This document shows, one piece after another, positions 54,319 through 64,000 of a DNA stretch of 64,000 bases (the first letter of the stretch is position 1; each line of letters opens with the position of its first letter). The notes beneath the pieces were generated by a model. That model was not told the DNA's origin, did no database searches, and saw nothing but the letters and a program-made list of their open reading frames with translations. The stretch comes from Armigeres subalbatus (Eukaryota > Arthropoda > Insecta > Diptera > Culicidae). A program made the position numbers and the translations under genes. The stretch is from contig NC_085140.1 in the NCBI RefSeq assembly GCF_024139115.2, positions 155,770,452 through 155,834,451 of the forward strand. The letters are read 5' to 3'.

Positions 54319-54956
54319 GTGCGCTTTAATCAGAATAAAAAAGTATTTTCTGATATTTTGCTTTGCAGCTGTTACTGCGAACATATTTTGAAGCCTTTTC
54401 TGGATAAACTGAGGTCGTCAAAAAATCACTTCAGCGGTGATGGCTACGGTATGAAGCAATGTCCTCCCAGGTTCAGGAAATCCGAAAGCGTTTCAAGCAA
54501 AACTCGAAATCGAGTGGCAGTGGAGCGATTTCACGAGAAGTACGTGCGGTTCACGATCGAACGGACCAGAAATATTCAGTAGCCCAAAAGCAACTATCAG
54601 GAAACGTGCAAAAATATGTGCCCTCTGAGAAGAAACGTTATATGAAAGAGTCATAGTCATATAAAGTGTATATTTCAAGTGACGTCGCAGGAAGCCGGGG
54701 GAAGCTCACAAAATCATTACTCAAGAAGTTCGTCTCTCCTTGCGTTCGAGTTACATTGAGAGATGAGTTATTTGCTGATGAGAATTCTGGATTTATGCGA
54801 AGACGAGGACGAACACACGGACCACAATTTATTGGTTCCATTTTGTTTGGGACTGGATGCGCAACATTCGGAAGGGTATCCACGCAGCAGGAGTTGTGCT
54901 CGAGCGGTGCGATAAGTGAAATAATGTGCAAGATTCCATATCCGTTGTGCTGGTAG
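54319..54956 (+). other. Unrecognised protein-like frames inside the AT-rich TIR element
   Basis: Overlapping frames (54319-54582, 54459-54656, 54666-54956) have coding-like composition, for example VRVTLRDELFADENSGFMRR and GPQFIGSILFGTGCATFGRV. No known domain. They may be decayed transposase or captured gene sequence. Confidence 0.25.
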
Positions 54957-56310
54957 GCTGGTCGCCGAAGATCCGTCCGTTTTCGACCAAAAGATCAAGA
55001 CGGAAAACATGAACAAGTGTCTGCCTGCAGTCGTTGAAATATGGCTTGACTTGGTTGAAATATGGGCTGAAAGGAATCCTCTGTTCAAATGAAGCAAAGT
55101 TTCGGGCTTATGTGCTGATGCTAAACTTGAAAAATGGGAACTTCGTGTGAGAGGTAAACCAATAGGGCCAGAGAATTTGTAATTCGCAGGAAAGTCGATT
55201 CACGATGAAAGTCTATTTTGCCGTCGACAGGTTCTGCTGGTTGGTTCGACAAACTACTTGCATGAATGATTGCATTCTGTTACATTGCTTGGGGTCGAAG
55301 AAGCCATTTGTGGTGAACCTTTTTAAAAAAAGTCAATCCTGGAAGATCACTAACTCGAAACCAATTTAACTCACTCGGGTACATACGAGAAAATTTGCTC
55401 CGCGTCATTCAAAAATCCATCAAGCTTCCCGTTTCATTGAGCCCCATAATTATGGACGACGAAAAAATCTCCGCGTCAACCTTTATCTCAGCGAAACCTA
55501 TCTACCCCTAACCAACATCCTCCGGAAACTTCTTCCAGTCACCCCGAAATTGATTCAAACGAGATCAAAAACGAGGATTTCGAAAGAAATATTTTATGGA
55601 TTCTTTTGGAGATTTAGCAGGGAATTATTTGGGGATTCCACAGGGAATCAATTGAGAAACGATATACGCATATGTTGATATACAAAAGCTTAAGTAAAAA
55701 AGCAGAAGTAAATAAAAATAGAAATTTTTGTCGTAGTTGTTGTCGGGCAACAATTTGGAGATGATATCGCAATAAAATTATAATTTCAATTGGAAAAACA
55801 ATTATGCAACAAAAAATTTCATTGTTTTGATCAAAAAATTATGACAATACAAAAACAATAGAAATTGTTGTTTTAGGTTTCCAAATGTATGAGAAAAAAT
55901 GGATTTTCCTACTGTTACGGTAACTAACAACCCTATGTTTTTATTGTAAAAGTGCCAATAACAATACATTTTATGGTGCTCCACAATAAATTGTATTGTA
56001 TTTGTATTGTAAAATCCACCATAATTTTTATTGTTAATTTAATGTATTCTTTCGTATTGTAACAAAAAAAGCTACTGTTTTTTTATTGTACTTTTTATTC
56101 GGGATGTAATCATCGTCAGAAATTTCAAATTGCGAATCACCCCCGCTTTTGTCATCAGTTTCCATTGCGGAGAATGATCACCGCAACGAAAAATAAAATG
56201 ATTCCAATATCGAAACAAAGAGCACGCAGAATATTGCGGTTATTCCAAGTGAAGTGGCGGATAAATAAAATAAAAATAAAAAAGTTAGCGGGATAATGAA
56301 TAAAAGATAA

Positions 56311-56465
56311 AAAAATATAACGAAAAAAAAAATATAACGAAAAAAAAATATAACGAAAAAAAAAATATATACGAAAAAAAAAATATGAAGAAAAAAAAAA
56401 TATAGTGAAAAAAAAATAATAACGAAAAAAAAATATAACGATAAAAAAATGGACGGTAAAAAAAT
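56311..56465 (+). repeat. A-rich minisatellite (ATATAACGAAAAAAAA)
   Basis: About nine units of 13-18 bases, an A run followed by TATAACG or a variant. The minus-strand frame of Phe and Tyr that spans it is an artefact. Confidence 0.85.
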
Positions 56466-56488
56466 AACTTTTATCTGATGAACTTTGG

Positions 56489-56551
56489 CACAGTTCCACT
56501 TGCCAATTCACTACCAGTTCACAGTTCCACTTGCCAATTCAACTACCAATT
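56489..56551 (+). repeat. Two-copy 31/32-bp tandem duplication
   Basis: 'cacagttccacttgccaatt' plus 'cactaccagtt' is followed directly by a near copy. It is too short for a mobile element and probably arose by slippage. Confidence 0.8.
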
Positions 56552-59064
56552 CACAAGATGCGAGAGACCGAAAACAAGAGGCGAGATATTTACCGACAAT
56601 AACAGCCTTGTGTAGGTAGGTAGCGTACCGGTGTCGATGGCGACTCCTCTGCAGGCAGGCTTCGTCGTCGTACTGGCTGCTACGATGGGGACGGGGCTTC
56701 TGTAGCAAAACGATTGCCGCACTTTCTGCTGCTGATGGTGATGCAGCTTTTGGAAGTTGCGACTTGCGATCCGGCAGGTTGTCGTAGCCGGAAGTGCCTT
56801 TAACAGACACACCGGAGGTCTCGGCCAGGGTGTGCTGCTTCCCAGTCACAGGGCACAAAACGCGTTTAAAAAACCTAGTGTAAAAACTTCTACTGAAGAA
56901 AAACGCTAGGAAAACTTCACGCGAGATGAGAGCAAAAAAAAAACGAACTGCTCGCTTCTAACGAAGAACAGGGAATGGACTTCTGCTTAAAAATAGGTTT
57001 TCTTGGTAAACATCGTTTGAAAACGCTTTTATTTGATTTTAATTAACGAGGTTCAGCACTAATTTCAGTCATAGCGATTTCATATCCGGCCCACTTCCAA
57101 ACCAGTTCCCGGCCTAAGCAAAATTTTGCTCAATCCCTCAACACCTTACTCTCATTCTCTCTCGGGACGGTAGAAAATGCGACGTAAACAAAAGTAAGCA
57201 CGTTCAACGCCGACATGATGCCAGATGGTATTATTTATAATAATTTTCATTTGAATGTAAAAGATATATTCACTCATCCAAATTACTTCCAAACGCTTAA
57301 AAACTATATTTTTGCAACTTTTTGAAATCGAGAGAATTACAAATAACATGATACGGTCAACTAATTAGATAGTTTTCCTATGAACGTTGAAGGATTTTGT
57401 TCATACTAAAAAAGACTCCTGGCCTTCTGGCAGCACGGTGCGGCTAGAAGTTCTTAGGCCGAGGTGAATTTTTGTTCGGTTTGAGGATACATTTTTAAAT
57501 GTATTCTAATATGTTTATATTAGATCTAGTGAAACAAACAAATCGAAAAGATTAAAGTGCGTGAGTTTAGAATTATTGTGTGGTGATTAACAGCTTCCAG
57601 CAATGATTGTATCGAGAACTGTGACGATTTTCAGGTAGGTGTTTATATGAAAATACCGTTTTGTAAAAATGGAAAGATTCACTCCGGCTCAGTGGTGTAG
57701 CAATGGAGAGTGATTGTTCGAATGCACATTTTTATTTTCTATAATTGGACCAATTAGGAGTGAAATAAATGGTTGAAAATATTGAGTATTGTGCGAAATA
57801 AATGGGAGACTTTTTTAAAATTATCAACCATAAACCTACGGATTCCAAAAAGTGTAAATCCTTAGTTTTCTGTGCAGTGAGCCGGGAATCGGGTCCATAG
57901 GCCCAAGTAGTGATTTACCCTATCAAAAGTGATAGCCACACCGTAGTATTTTAAGCCTTATGTGGCTGACAGAACCGTTTTCCTTTTGCAACTTTAATAC
58001 TTTCTAAGCTCATCAAAAAAATCATAACCATTCCCGTTCCTACATAGCGCATTTCAACCATAAATAATTGCCTACTTTTAGGGTATTATCAATTATTCAA
58101 CTGTGAAACGTAGTGTACGAATGAGGTGGCTCCAGCTCAATCTTATGTGTATAGATTTGGTTTTACATAGTTTACATCGTTGTACACAACCCCCATGATT
58201 ATTTTGATGAAACAAGCATATCATATAAGGACCTTCAAATCTAAGGACCGTAAAGAGCAAGTTGTATATTTGAAACTGGTTGATAGACTTTTGCTTACGC
58301 GTGAAGACTCTAAGGCATTACAAAAGACAAAAGATGTAAATCTTGGCAGTGGACGAAAAGTATAAGTTCCCTTCTTCAAAATGGCCAACATTATTCAATT
58401 AGGTTAAAAATGGTAAAAGTTATGAAATTGTCAATATCTGGGTACACGGGTACCCTATCTGCCATTCACGTCTGTTTTTTGTTGGCCGCATAAGGGGTAA
58501 AATTTGTTTTACAATGTGTTTAAATGTTTTTGCCTATCTTCCACGTGACATAAAATTGATGCCAAAGCTAAAATTCATGTTTTGTTTTAAGCCAGTTTTG
58601 ATAATTAATAAAATTTCTTCCAAAATTGAGTGAAGCGAGATGAGCGTGCGGCCGATTATTATGAATGAATTTTACTACTAGAGGATATAAACAACCAGCA
58701 TCTGGCACCAATACATTACTAGTTTTCAACTTCCATGTCTAGTTGCTGAAGGGAGCAAAATCATTGCTGATAATAGAAATTGCTATGCCAATAGAAGAAA
58801 CGTTGACCTGTTACTTTGTATTAAATTTACTAAGTTTGTGGTAAAAGATATTATATTAAGTGAACACCAATCATCAAAGGAAGAGCATACGAATGTATAC
58901 CAGTTGAACTATACCTGTGTTTTAGTGTAATTATTCATTATTTTTATCATTCAATTTGGCGAATGTCTTAGACTGCCAAGAATAGGTATTTTCCCCTACT
59001 CGTAAACAACTTAAGTGAGATTGTGTTAGTGTGATTGCAGCTTCGGCATTTACGGAAAACCAGC
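56552..59064. other. Spacer, no confirmed gene
   Basis: A 115-codon GC-rich frame on the minus strand (56511-56858) has no recognisable domain; two overlapping frames in the same DNA look equally open, so coding is unproven. At 57603 an ATG reads MIVSRTVTIF to a GTAGGT donor at 57635, a possible but unsupported first exon. The rest is AT-rich. Confidence 0.3.
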
Positions 59065-60010
59065 ATTGTAAACAATCTTCACGTCAGATTTACCTGAAAA
59101 CAAACGTGGTTATCATCCACCATACTCTTCACGTGGAAGTGACTTGACAATCACGTAAAAATAAATGATACATAACCTAAACATAATTAGGCTTCGCAGA
59201 GGTAAAGGATATTTTAGGTGCAACTAGGCGAGAATTTTCCGAACCTTCAGTTCCCTCCTTCGAAAAAATATCAACGGAAGTCGCATGAAATTTAGAAGAT
59301 TCGTAGAAAAGTGATTTGGAAGAAGTTTAAGCTACATGAAGTCTAGAACTACAGTTTTTCGGTAGCGTTAGCATAAAAAATTTATTTCAGATTTCAACGT
59401 CCAAGGATGGACTACCTTTTGATTGGTTCAACATCGGAAATAGCAGCAATGTTTGTGAAAGAATCTAGTTTCAACATTGCTGTCCAAATCTGATAAATTT
59501 CATTCGACATTCGTTGATTTGTTCTCCAACAGTGTTTTAGCGATAACTCCGAAGTGCAATTGCCGAATGACAGCATTCCTTGTCTAATATTAAAGACATC
59601 ATTTTGCATCAAATGCATTTCAACGCATCTAGCGCATCAGCAACGCGAAGAGGTTTCCTATTTACGGAAGCTGGCAGTTACCAACTTATTTTGCATTCAT
59701 TTAAAAAAAAACAATTTTGTTATATATTTTAAAGCATACCTGATATCATGTAGCCTTCACTAAAAGTTCACGTAACCAGTACGTAGCAATCACATAAGGT
59801 TCACCTGATCAAACACGTAACTACTTTCAAACTTCACGTCATTAGTACTGGAAAATCCAGTCAGATTCACCTGATAAATCACGTAACTCACCGAAGCTAA
59901 GTTTTGTTCAGGTTACATGCCATTCAGGTCACTTTTACGTGAAAAGTGTGGTGGATGGAACCACATTTGTTTTCAGGTATCAGGTATGTGAAGATTTTTC
60001 AGAGTGTACG
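59065..60010. mobile_element. 0.95-kb TIR element rich in CACGTAA motifs
   Basis: The left 'acctgaaaacaaacgtggtt' is matched by the complement of the right end, 'acctgaaaacaaatgtggtt'. Similarity extends over about 90 bases including 'atcttcac' and 'atccaccata'. Many copies of 'tcacgtaa' lie near both ends. The interior has no recognisable transposase. Confidence 0.75.
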
Positions 60011-60334
60011 ACACTGTTTAAAGATTGTCAAGCAAGTGAGAGGCAATTATATGGTCTGATGGTGGTTTTCCACTGACGACCTTTGGTTCTAATCGTCAAA
60101 CTATGAAATTTGAAGGTTGATTTGTGCACAACACACTTAAAGATACTGTAAGAGCATCGACTGAATGATATTCGCCATTAAATTAAATTTAGCAGCAAAT
60201 TAAAGTATACAAGGAAAATTAGGCGACGGTCTCTTTCCGTCCTTCGTAAAAATATGATTGTGGTAGTGCAACACCGAGCAATACCACAAACACTCTTTCA
60301 AAAAATGCGGATTTGTGTAGTGATTAGTTGTCAA

Positions 60335-60467
60335 CAGGGCCGGACTTATGGGGGGGCGTGGCCCCGGGCCCCACAAATCTTATGTACCAAAACCAACCTT
60401 TTTGTACATTTTTGGGCCCCCACATACCGTCGGCCCCGGGGCCCCCTTCCGGCTAAATCCGGCCCTG
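60335..60467. mobile_element. 133-bp hAT-type MITE (CAGGGCCGG ends)
   Basis: The termini are cagggccgga and its complement tccggccctg. GTTGTCAA, an exact 8-bp direct repeat, lies at 60327-60334 and 60468-60475. CAGGG-type ends and 8-bp targets are characteristic of hAT elements. The interior is very G/C-rich (ggggccccc tracts). Confidence 0.93.
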
Positions 60468-60865
60468 GTTGTCAATAAGAGGTCTCCAGTAGCCTTGCGA
60501 GCAAAGGCGTAGGATTGCCAGACACCCTGGGCATAGTGTATCCATTGTACTTGCCACACAAGATACATACTACTCATGCAATGGCGGGCAAAAAAAAGCT
60601 TTCAATTAATAACTGAGAAAATGCTCAAAGTTGAAAAGCTAGGCCAAGTTCCAGTTGTAATGTAGAGCCATGGTGAAGAAGAATAACCTGGTTCTTCCGG
60701 TGGCCTAAGGACCGATTTCTTCACCCCCGCTTAGTCGCTAATCCAGGTTTAAACGTATGGGTAAGCACCGCTTATGAGTTAAGCGGAGGTGAAGAAAATA
60801 TCTTAAGCGGTGCTAACCCATACGCTTGAAGATGATTTAAGGCCTAAGCTTTCTGCTTATTGGCA

Positions 60866-61310
60866 TTACATCCCCACACTGGGACAGAGCCGTGTCGCAG
60901 CTTAGTGTTCATTAAGCACTTCCACAGTTATTAACTGCGAGGTTTGCATTCGTATATTTTCGGCGTAGCACCAAATTAGAATTCGGAAGTCGGGACTTCC
61001 GAACCGAACTTTCTTCCGAAGTTTTATCTGTCAAACTAATTGATGCGTTGTTTATCGCATCTTTAGGCGAATCCAGCGCACTACATCTGAAGTTGGGAAA
61101 GTTGCCTGTATCTGGAGAAAAATACAACTTCGGTATAAAAAGCGTTCTAATTTTTTTCCAGATAGACAATATAATGAGGCTAGCACGACGATACTTTTAT
61201 GCCCAAGGAAGTCGAGACAATTTCCAATCCGAAAATTGCCTAGACCGGCACCGGGAATCGAACCCACCCAACCTCAGCATGGTCTTGCTTTGTAGCCGCG
61301 CGTCACATTT
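60866..61310 (-). mobile_element. Feilai-type tRNA-derived SINE, split
   Basis: The minus strand contains a B-box-like GGTTCGATTCCC at 61253-61264 and 'ggctacaaagcaagaccatg' upstream of it. The plus strand at its other end reads 'ggcattacatccccacactg' and 'gcacttccacagttattaac'. These blocks occur in the same order in Aedes Feilai SINEs as I recall them. The SINE is divided by the insertion at 60947-61175. Confidence 0.65.
60947..61175 (-). mobile_element. Unclassified 220-bp insertion, copy 2
   Basis: The complement of this stretch matches 22994-23215 almost along its length (taccgaagttg, ttttctccagatacaggcaa, gtgcgctggattcgcctaaa, ggaagtcccgacttcc, ggtgctacgccga). Two copies in two different hosts (LINE and SINE) fix its boundaries to within a few bases. 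Confidence 0.75.
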
Positions 61311-61312
61311 GC

Positions 61313-61436
61313 TCATGGACATTTGCCACAGCGTGGACATTTGCTCATATAAATTTTCAAAAATTTGTATGGACCGTGGACAATCGACATACTCCCCCTC
61401 CCCCCTAAACTGTCCACGTGGTATATGGACAGCTCC
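61313..61436. mobile_element. Small TIR element related to the 140-305 MITE
   Basis: 'tggacatttgccacagcgtg' on the left faces 'cacgtggtatatggacag' on the right. The body has 'aaatttgtatgga' and 'ctccccctcccccctaaact', as in the 140-305 MITE. Confidence 0.5.
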
Positions 61437-61639
61437 TAAGCGGAGGTGAAGAAATCGACCCTAAGAGACTTTGTGCATGGTGCAAGACAACAGGTGCATA
61501 AAGGGATGGATGTTGCAAAATTTATTCAACACGGCAGACCATAAATGGTTGGATAGGATAGATAGTTCGTATGCCGAAAGCTTTGTTTGGCTTTATTTAT
61601 GTGAATTTCAATTCTTTGAACTAGTTCTTCATAGCAGAA

Positions 61640-61830
61640 CTTCAACCGAAGATAACATTCAGTAGAGAAGCCGGAAGAGACCGTTGGCGATGGCTTTTGA
61701 AGTCGAAGAGGACCTGAAGGCGTTCCGGGCAACCAGATGAGATTGGCCCAGGATCGAATCCAGTGGAACAGAGATCCCATTCGGCGTATGCTCATTGAGG
61801 AGGAGCTGTAGCCCATAAAATATCGAAGTA
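61640..61830 (+). pseudogene. Short LINE 3' fragment (RTE/CR1-like tail)
   Basis: Readings such as RWRWLLKSKRT and IGPGSNPVEQRSH come from the pattern 'WxxxVeeDLkxxxxxxWRxxAqDRxxWR' that ends many LINE ORF2 proteins, with several frame changes. Too short and decayed for a firm clade. Confidence 0.35.
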
Positions 61831-62037
61831 ACCCAGATATAAAATTAGCCTTCCAAAGCTCCGCGATGGAACGCGTTCCAACCCTGCTTCGGTCTAGGCA
61901 ATTTTTGAGTAGGCACATAATGTTTGAGTAAGCCACATTTGACATTAATACAAATGACTAGATGGTGATTTTGTGTTGTTTAAATTTATAGAATTGATTT
62001 ACAGATATCAATATGCGAGACTGCAACATTCTTGTTT

Positions 62038-63855
62038 GGGGTTGTCCGTAAACCACGTAGACTCTTGAGGGGGGGGGGAAGGGTTTTGAAAAAGTCTACG
62101 TTAATCTACGAAGGGGACGGGGGGGGTATACTAAAAGTCTACGTAAACTATTTTTTATTTATTAATGTTTGGAAAACAATTCGTACAGCAGCTTTGTGCA
62201 AGGTTCACTTTGTTGATTATTTTTAAAGATTTTTCCGTTGTTTTGCTAGACTAAATAATCTCTCGAATTTCTCCAGAAAAATCTAATGGATTTCACTGAA
62301 GTAATAGTCTGACAACGGCTTAACAATATCATGATTTCAACAGCAAATTCATCTGTGTTGAGCCGGAAAATTCTCCAAAAAGTTCTATAAAAACTTTCGA
62401 AAAAATTTCAAAATTTCCACTTGGATTACATTTTAGATTCTACTAAAATATCTTTTGATTTACAGTAGGAATTTCTTTAAAAACTACAAGTTATTCTTTA
62501 GAATTTCCACGGAAGATTATGTCGCACTTTAACGGAAAATTCTTTAGAATTTACAAAGGAAGCATTTTGGAATATCGAAGAAGAAAGTCTTTGGAATTTT
62601 CAAAAGACATTTTTTGGAGCTTGTAAGGAAAATTCTCCGAAATTTCTTCGAGAAACCCTTTAGAATTTCCACTGAAGAATTTCCGCGAAGTCCCCGGGAA
62701 ATTTTTCTTAATTTCGGAAATTCTTGGAATTTTCGCGAGGAATTTTTTGGACATACATATAAGCGAAATTCTTCGAAATTTCACGGTTTTTATTCGGCAG
62801 TTCTAATGCAAATTCTTTGGAATTATCGATGGAAAAGAAATTGTTGACCACTTTCACGAAAAATTATTTTTATTTCCCATCTTTGAGTTTCCGCAAAAAA
62901 ATATTGCAATTCTTGCAAAAAAGCATTTGTAATTTTCATGAAAATTTATTCGAAATTTTTACGATGAATTCACCACAAATTCAACTGCAATTCTCCATAA
63001 TTTTCACCGCAAATTATTTGGAAAACTCTTTGGAATGTCCATAGGTTTTTTTTCAATTTCTTCAGGGAATCGCTCCTACTTTGCAAGAGAAATTTCAAAA
63101 TATTTAAGGAAACCATGCTAAAATTCAATGGGAAATAATTCTAAATTTTCTCGGAAAAATACTCGACATTTTAACGGGAAAACATTTTTAATTTAGAAAA
63201 AAAATCTGGGGATTTCAACGGTTGATTATTCAGCGAGTTATTGTATAGAATTTTCAAGAAAAACATCGGAATTATCACGGAAAGTTGTTTCTCCTGGAAA
63301 CTTTAAAGGCTATCAATCGGAAAATTTTACGGAATTTTCACAAAAAAACTTATTGGAATGTAGACTTGACGTTTTCGGAATTTCAACTCGAAATTTTTCG
63401 AAATTCTGAAATTTTTTGGGTTTTTCTACAAATTTGAACCGGCATGAAGAATTATAATTCAGATGCGTTAGATTTTAAGCAGATCTCTAGGATTCAAAAG
63501 CAATTAAATTAATAAACTTCAAGATTTGGTTTCAGGGGATTGAATTAAATTTTGTTTTGAATTTTAACTAATATTGTATTGGATTTTGTTCAGTTTGATT
63601 TTGTTATGTTTGAACTTTGAATTTTACTGTAATGTTCACAATGGATTTCGAAATGGATTTGTATAGCTGCATTGCTGAAAACGTGGTTGATTTCCATATT
63701 TTTTCCAATCACATATGATATTTTGTAAAATTTGAAAAAGTCTATGACTTCAAGGGGGTGTGGGAGGGGTTTCGGAAAAGTCTACGAAAGTCTGCTAGGG
63801 GGAGGGGTTTTTTGAAAATGTGATTTTTCGGTCTACGTGGTTTGAGGGCGGCCCT
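62038..63855. mobile_element. 1.8-kb TIR element with satellite-like interior
   Basis: The left end, 'gttgtccgtaaaccacgtag' plus ac, matches the complement of the right end, 'gccgccctcaaaccacgtag' plus ac. Near both ends are G-rich tracts with 'aaaagtctacgtaa'/'aaaagtctacgaaa'. Between 62250 and 63420 lie degenerate units of 20-35 bases such as 'ggaatttccacggaaaattc', like those at 1-1259. No transposase frame was seen. Confidence 0.75.
62250..63420. repeat. AT-rich degenerate satellite inside the TIR element
   Basis: Recurring 'ttggaattttc', 'cgaaatttcttcg' and 'ccacggaaaa' motifs. The spacing is irregular. It resembles block A left (1-1259) more than the 24-bp satellite. Confidence 0.6.
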
Positions 63856-64000
63856 TTGCGATGAGATTGATGATATTTACATTTTATGACTTACAGGTTT
63901 CGGAGACACTGTTATGCGAATAAATTTCAAAATGCAACTTTCATTGCAACATGAGGCTGTATAGAACTCACAACGACACTTACTCTCCACGAGCTGTCCA

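Larger units (their letters stand above)
53673..56105. mobile_element. 2.4-kb AT-rich TIR element with ATCCCGAA ends
   Basis: The left 'atcccgaaaagaaaaaaacc' faces the right '...tttttattcgggat'. Both terminal 200-400 bases are crowded with 'acaataaaa'/'ttttattgt' motifs. The interior (53940-55560) has normal composition and several protein-like fragments, so host DNA may have been captured. It directly follows the 5' end of the I-clade LINE. Confidence 0.6.
60710..61460. mobile_element. TIR element (GGTCGATTTCTTCACC ends) carrying nested insertions
   Basis: The left 'gaccgatttcttcacccccg' matches the complement of the right end, 'ggtcgatttcttcacctccg'. CTAAG flanks both sides (60705-60709 and 61461-61465). 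Inside, another inverted pair (agcaccgctta and taagcggtgct) occurs near 60756-60815, followed by SINE and MITE insertions. Confidence 0.7.

Noticed and set aside
56155..56511. Phe/Tyr-rich hydrophobic frame on the minus strand suggesting a membrane protein
   Set aside because: It is the complement of the A-rich minisatellite at 56311-56465.
56511..56858. 115-codon GC-rich minus-strand frame as a host exon
   Set aside because: A second frame over the same bases is also open and neither shows a domain, so coding is unproven.
57603..57640. ATG followed by ten codons and a GTAGGT donor as a first coding exon
   Set aside because: Too short and no acceptor or continuing exon could be identified in the window.
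61240..61310. tRNA-like B box
   Set aside because: Part of a SINE; no complete cloverleaf or A box pairing was found, so it is not a tRNA gene.

Overview
The window looks like repeat-dominated heterochromatin or intergenic DNA from a culicine mosquito, most likely an Aedes species. The reasons are a tRNA-derived SINE of the Feilai type, an RTE-type and R1- and I-clade LINEs, a BEL/Pao element whose gag carries a PHD finger, dozens of small TIR elements, and huge arrays of a 24-bp satellite. The genus is inferred from repeat families recalled from the literature, not from a search. There is one recognisable host gene, a two-exon C3orf38-like gene on the + strand (38318-43052). No rRNA, CRISPR array or free-standing tRNA gene was seen.

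Layout. 1-9696 is a satellite block. It has an AT-rich degenerate part (1-1259), a 24-bp repeat in one orientation (1340-4660, split by a 1.3-kb TIR element and other DNA), then the same repeat inverted for 5 kb (4661-9696). 9697-13520 is GC-rich gene-like DNA that includes four tandem modules, each ending in the same short intron with consensus splice sites. 13700-18280 is AT-rich DNA with small hairpin elements and a possible spliced transcript (15902-16639). 18283-21717 is a decayed R1-clade LINE, and 21861-24532 a decayed RTE-like LINE; both are split by small insertions. 24609-37150 is a second satellite block, interrupted by a nearly intact BEL/Pao element (26540-33741: LTRs of equal length, 5-bp target duplication) and a Copia fragment (minus strand, 34250-35440).

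38318-43052 is the C3orf38-like gene. Its 3.7-kb intron is filled with small elements and a (GA)n run, and its second exon shows three changes of reading frame, so it is either a pseudogene or carries assembly indels. 43364-44792 is a G-rich TIR element with another nested inside. 45829-46624 is a LINE 3' fragment with a 10-bp target duplication. 48124-53670 is a near-complete but frameshifted I-clade LINE on the minus strand. 53673-56105 is a long AT-rich TIR element holding a BTB-like coding fragment. 59065-61465 holds several TIR elements and a nested stack around a SINE. 62038-63855 is a 1.8-kb TIR element whose interior resembles the AT-rich satellite at the start of the window.

The window reads as layers: satellite laid down first, LTR elements inserted into it, older LINEs broken by MITEs, and one host gene. 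Nothing here forms an operon or a multi-gene pathway. The best candidates for something undescribed are the tandem exon-intron modules, the TIR element with a satellite-like core, and the split satellite with its head-to-head inversion.
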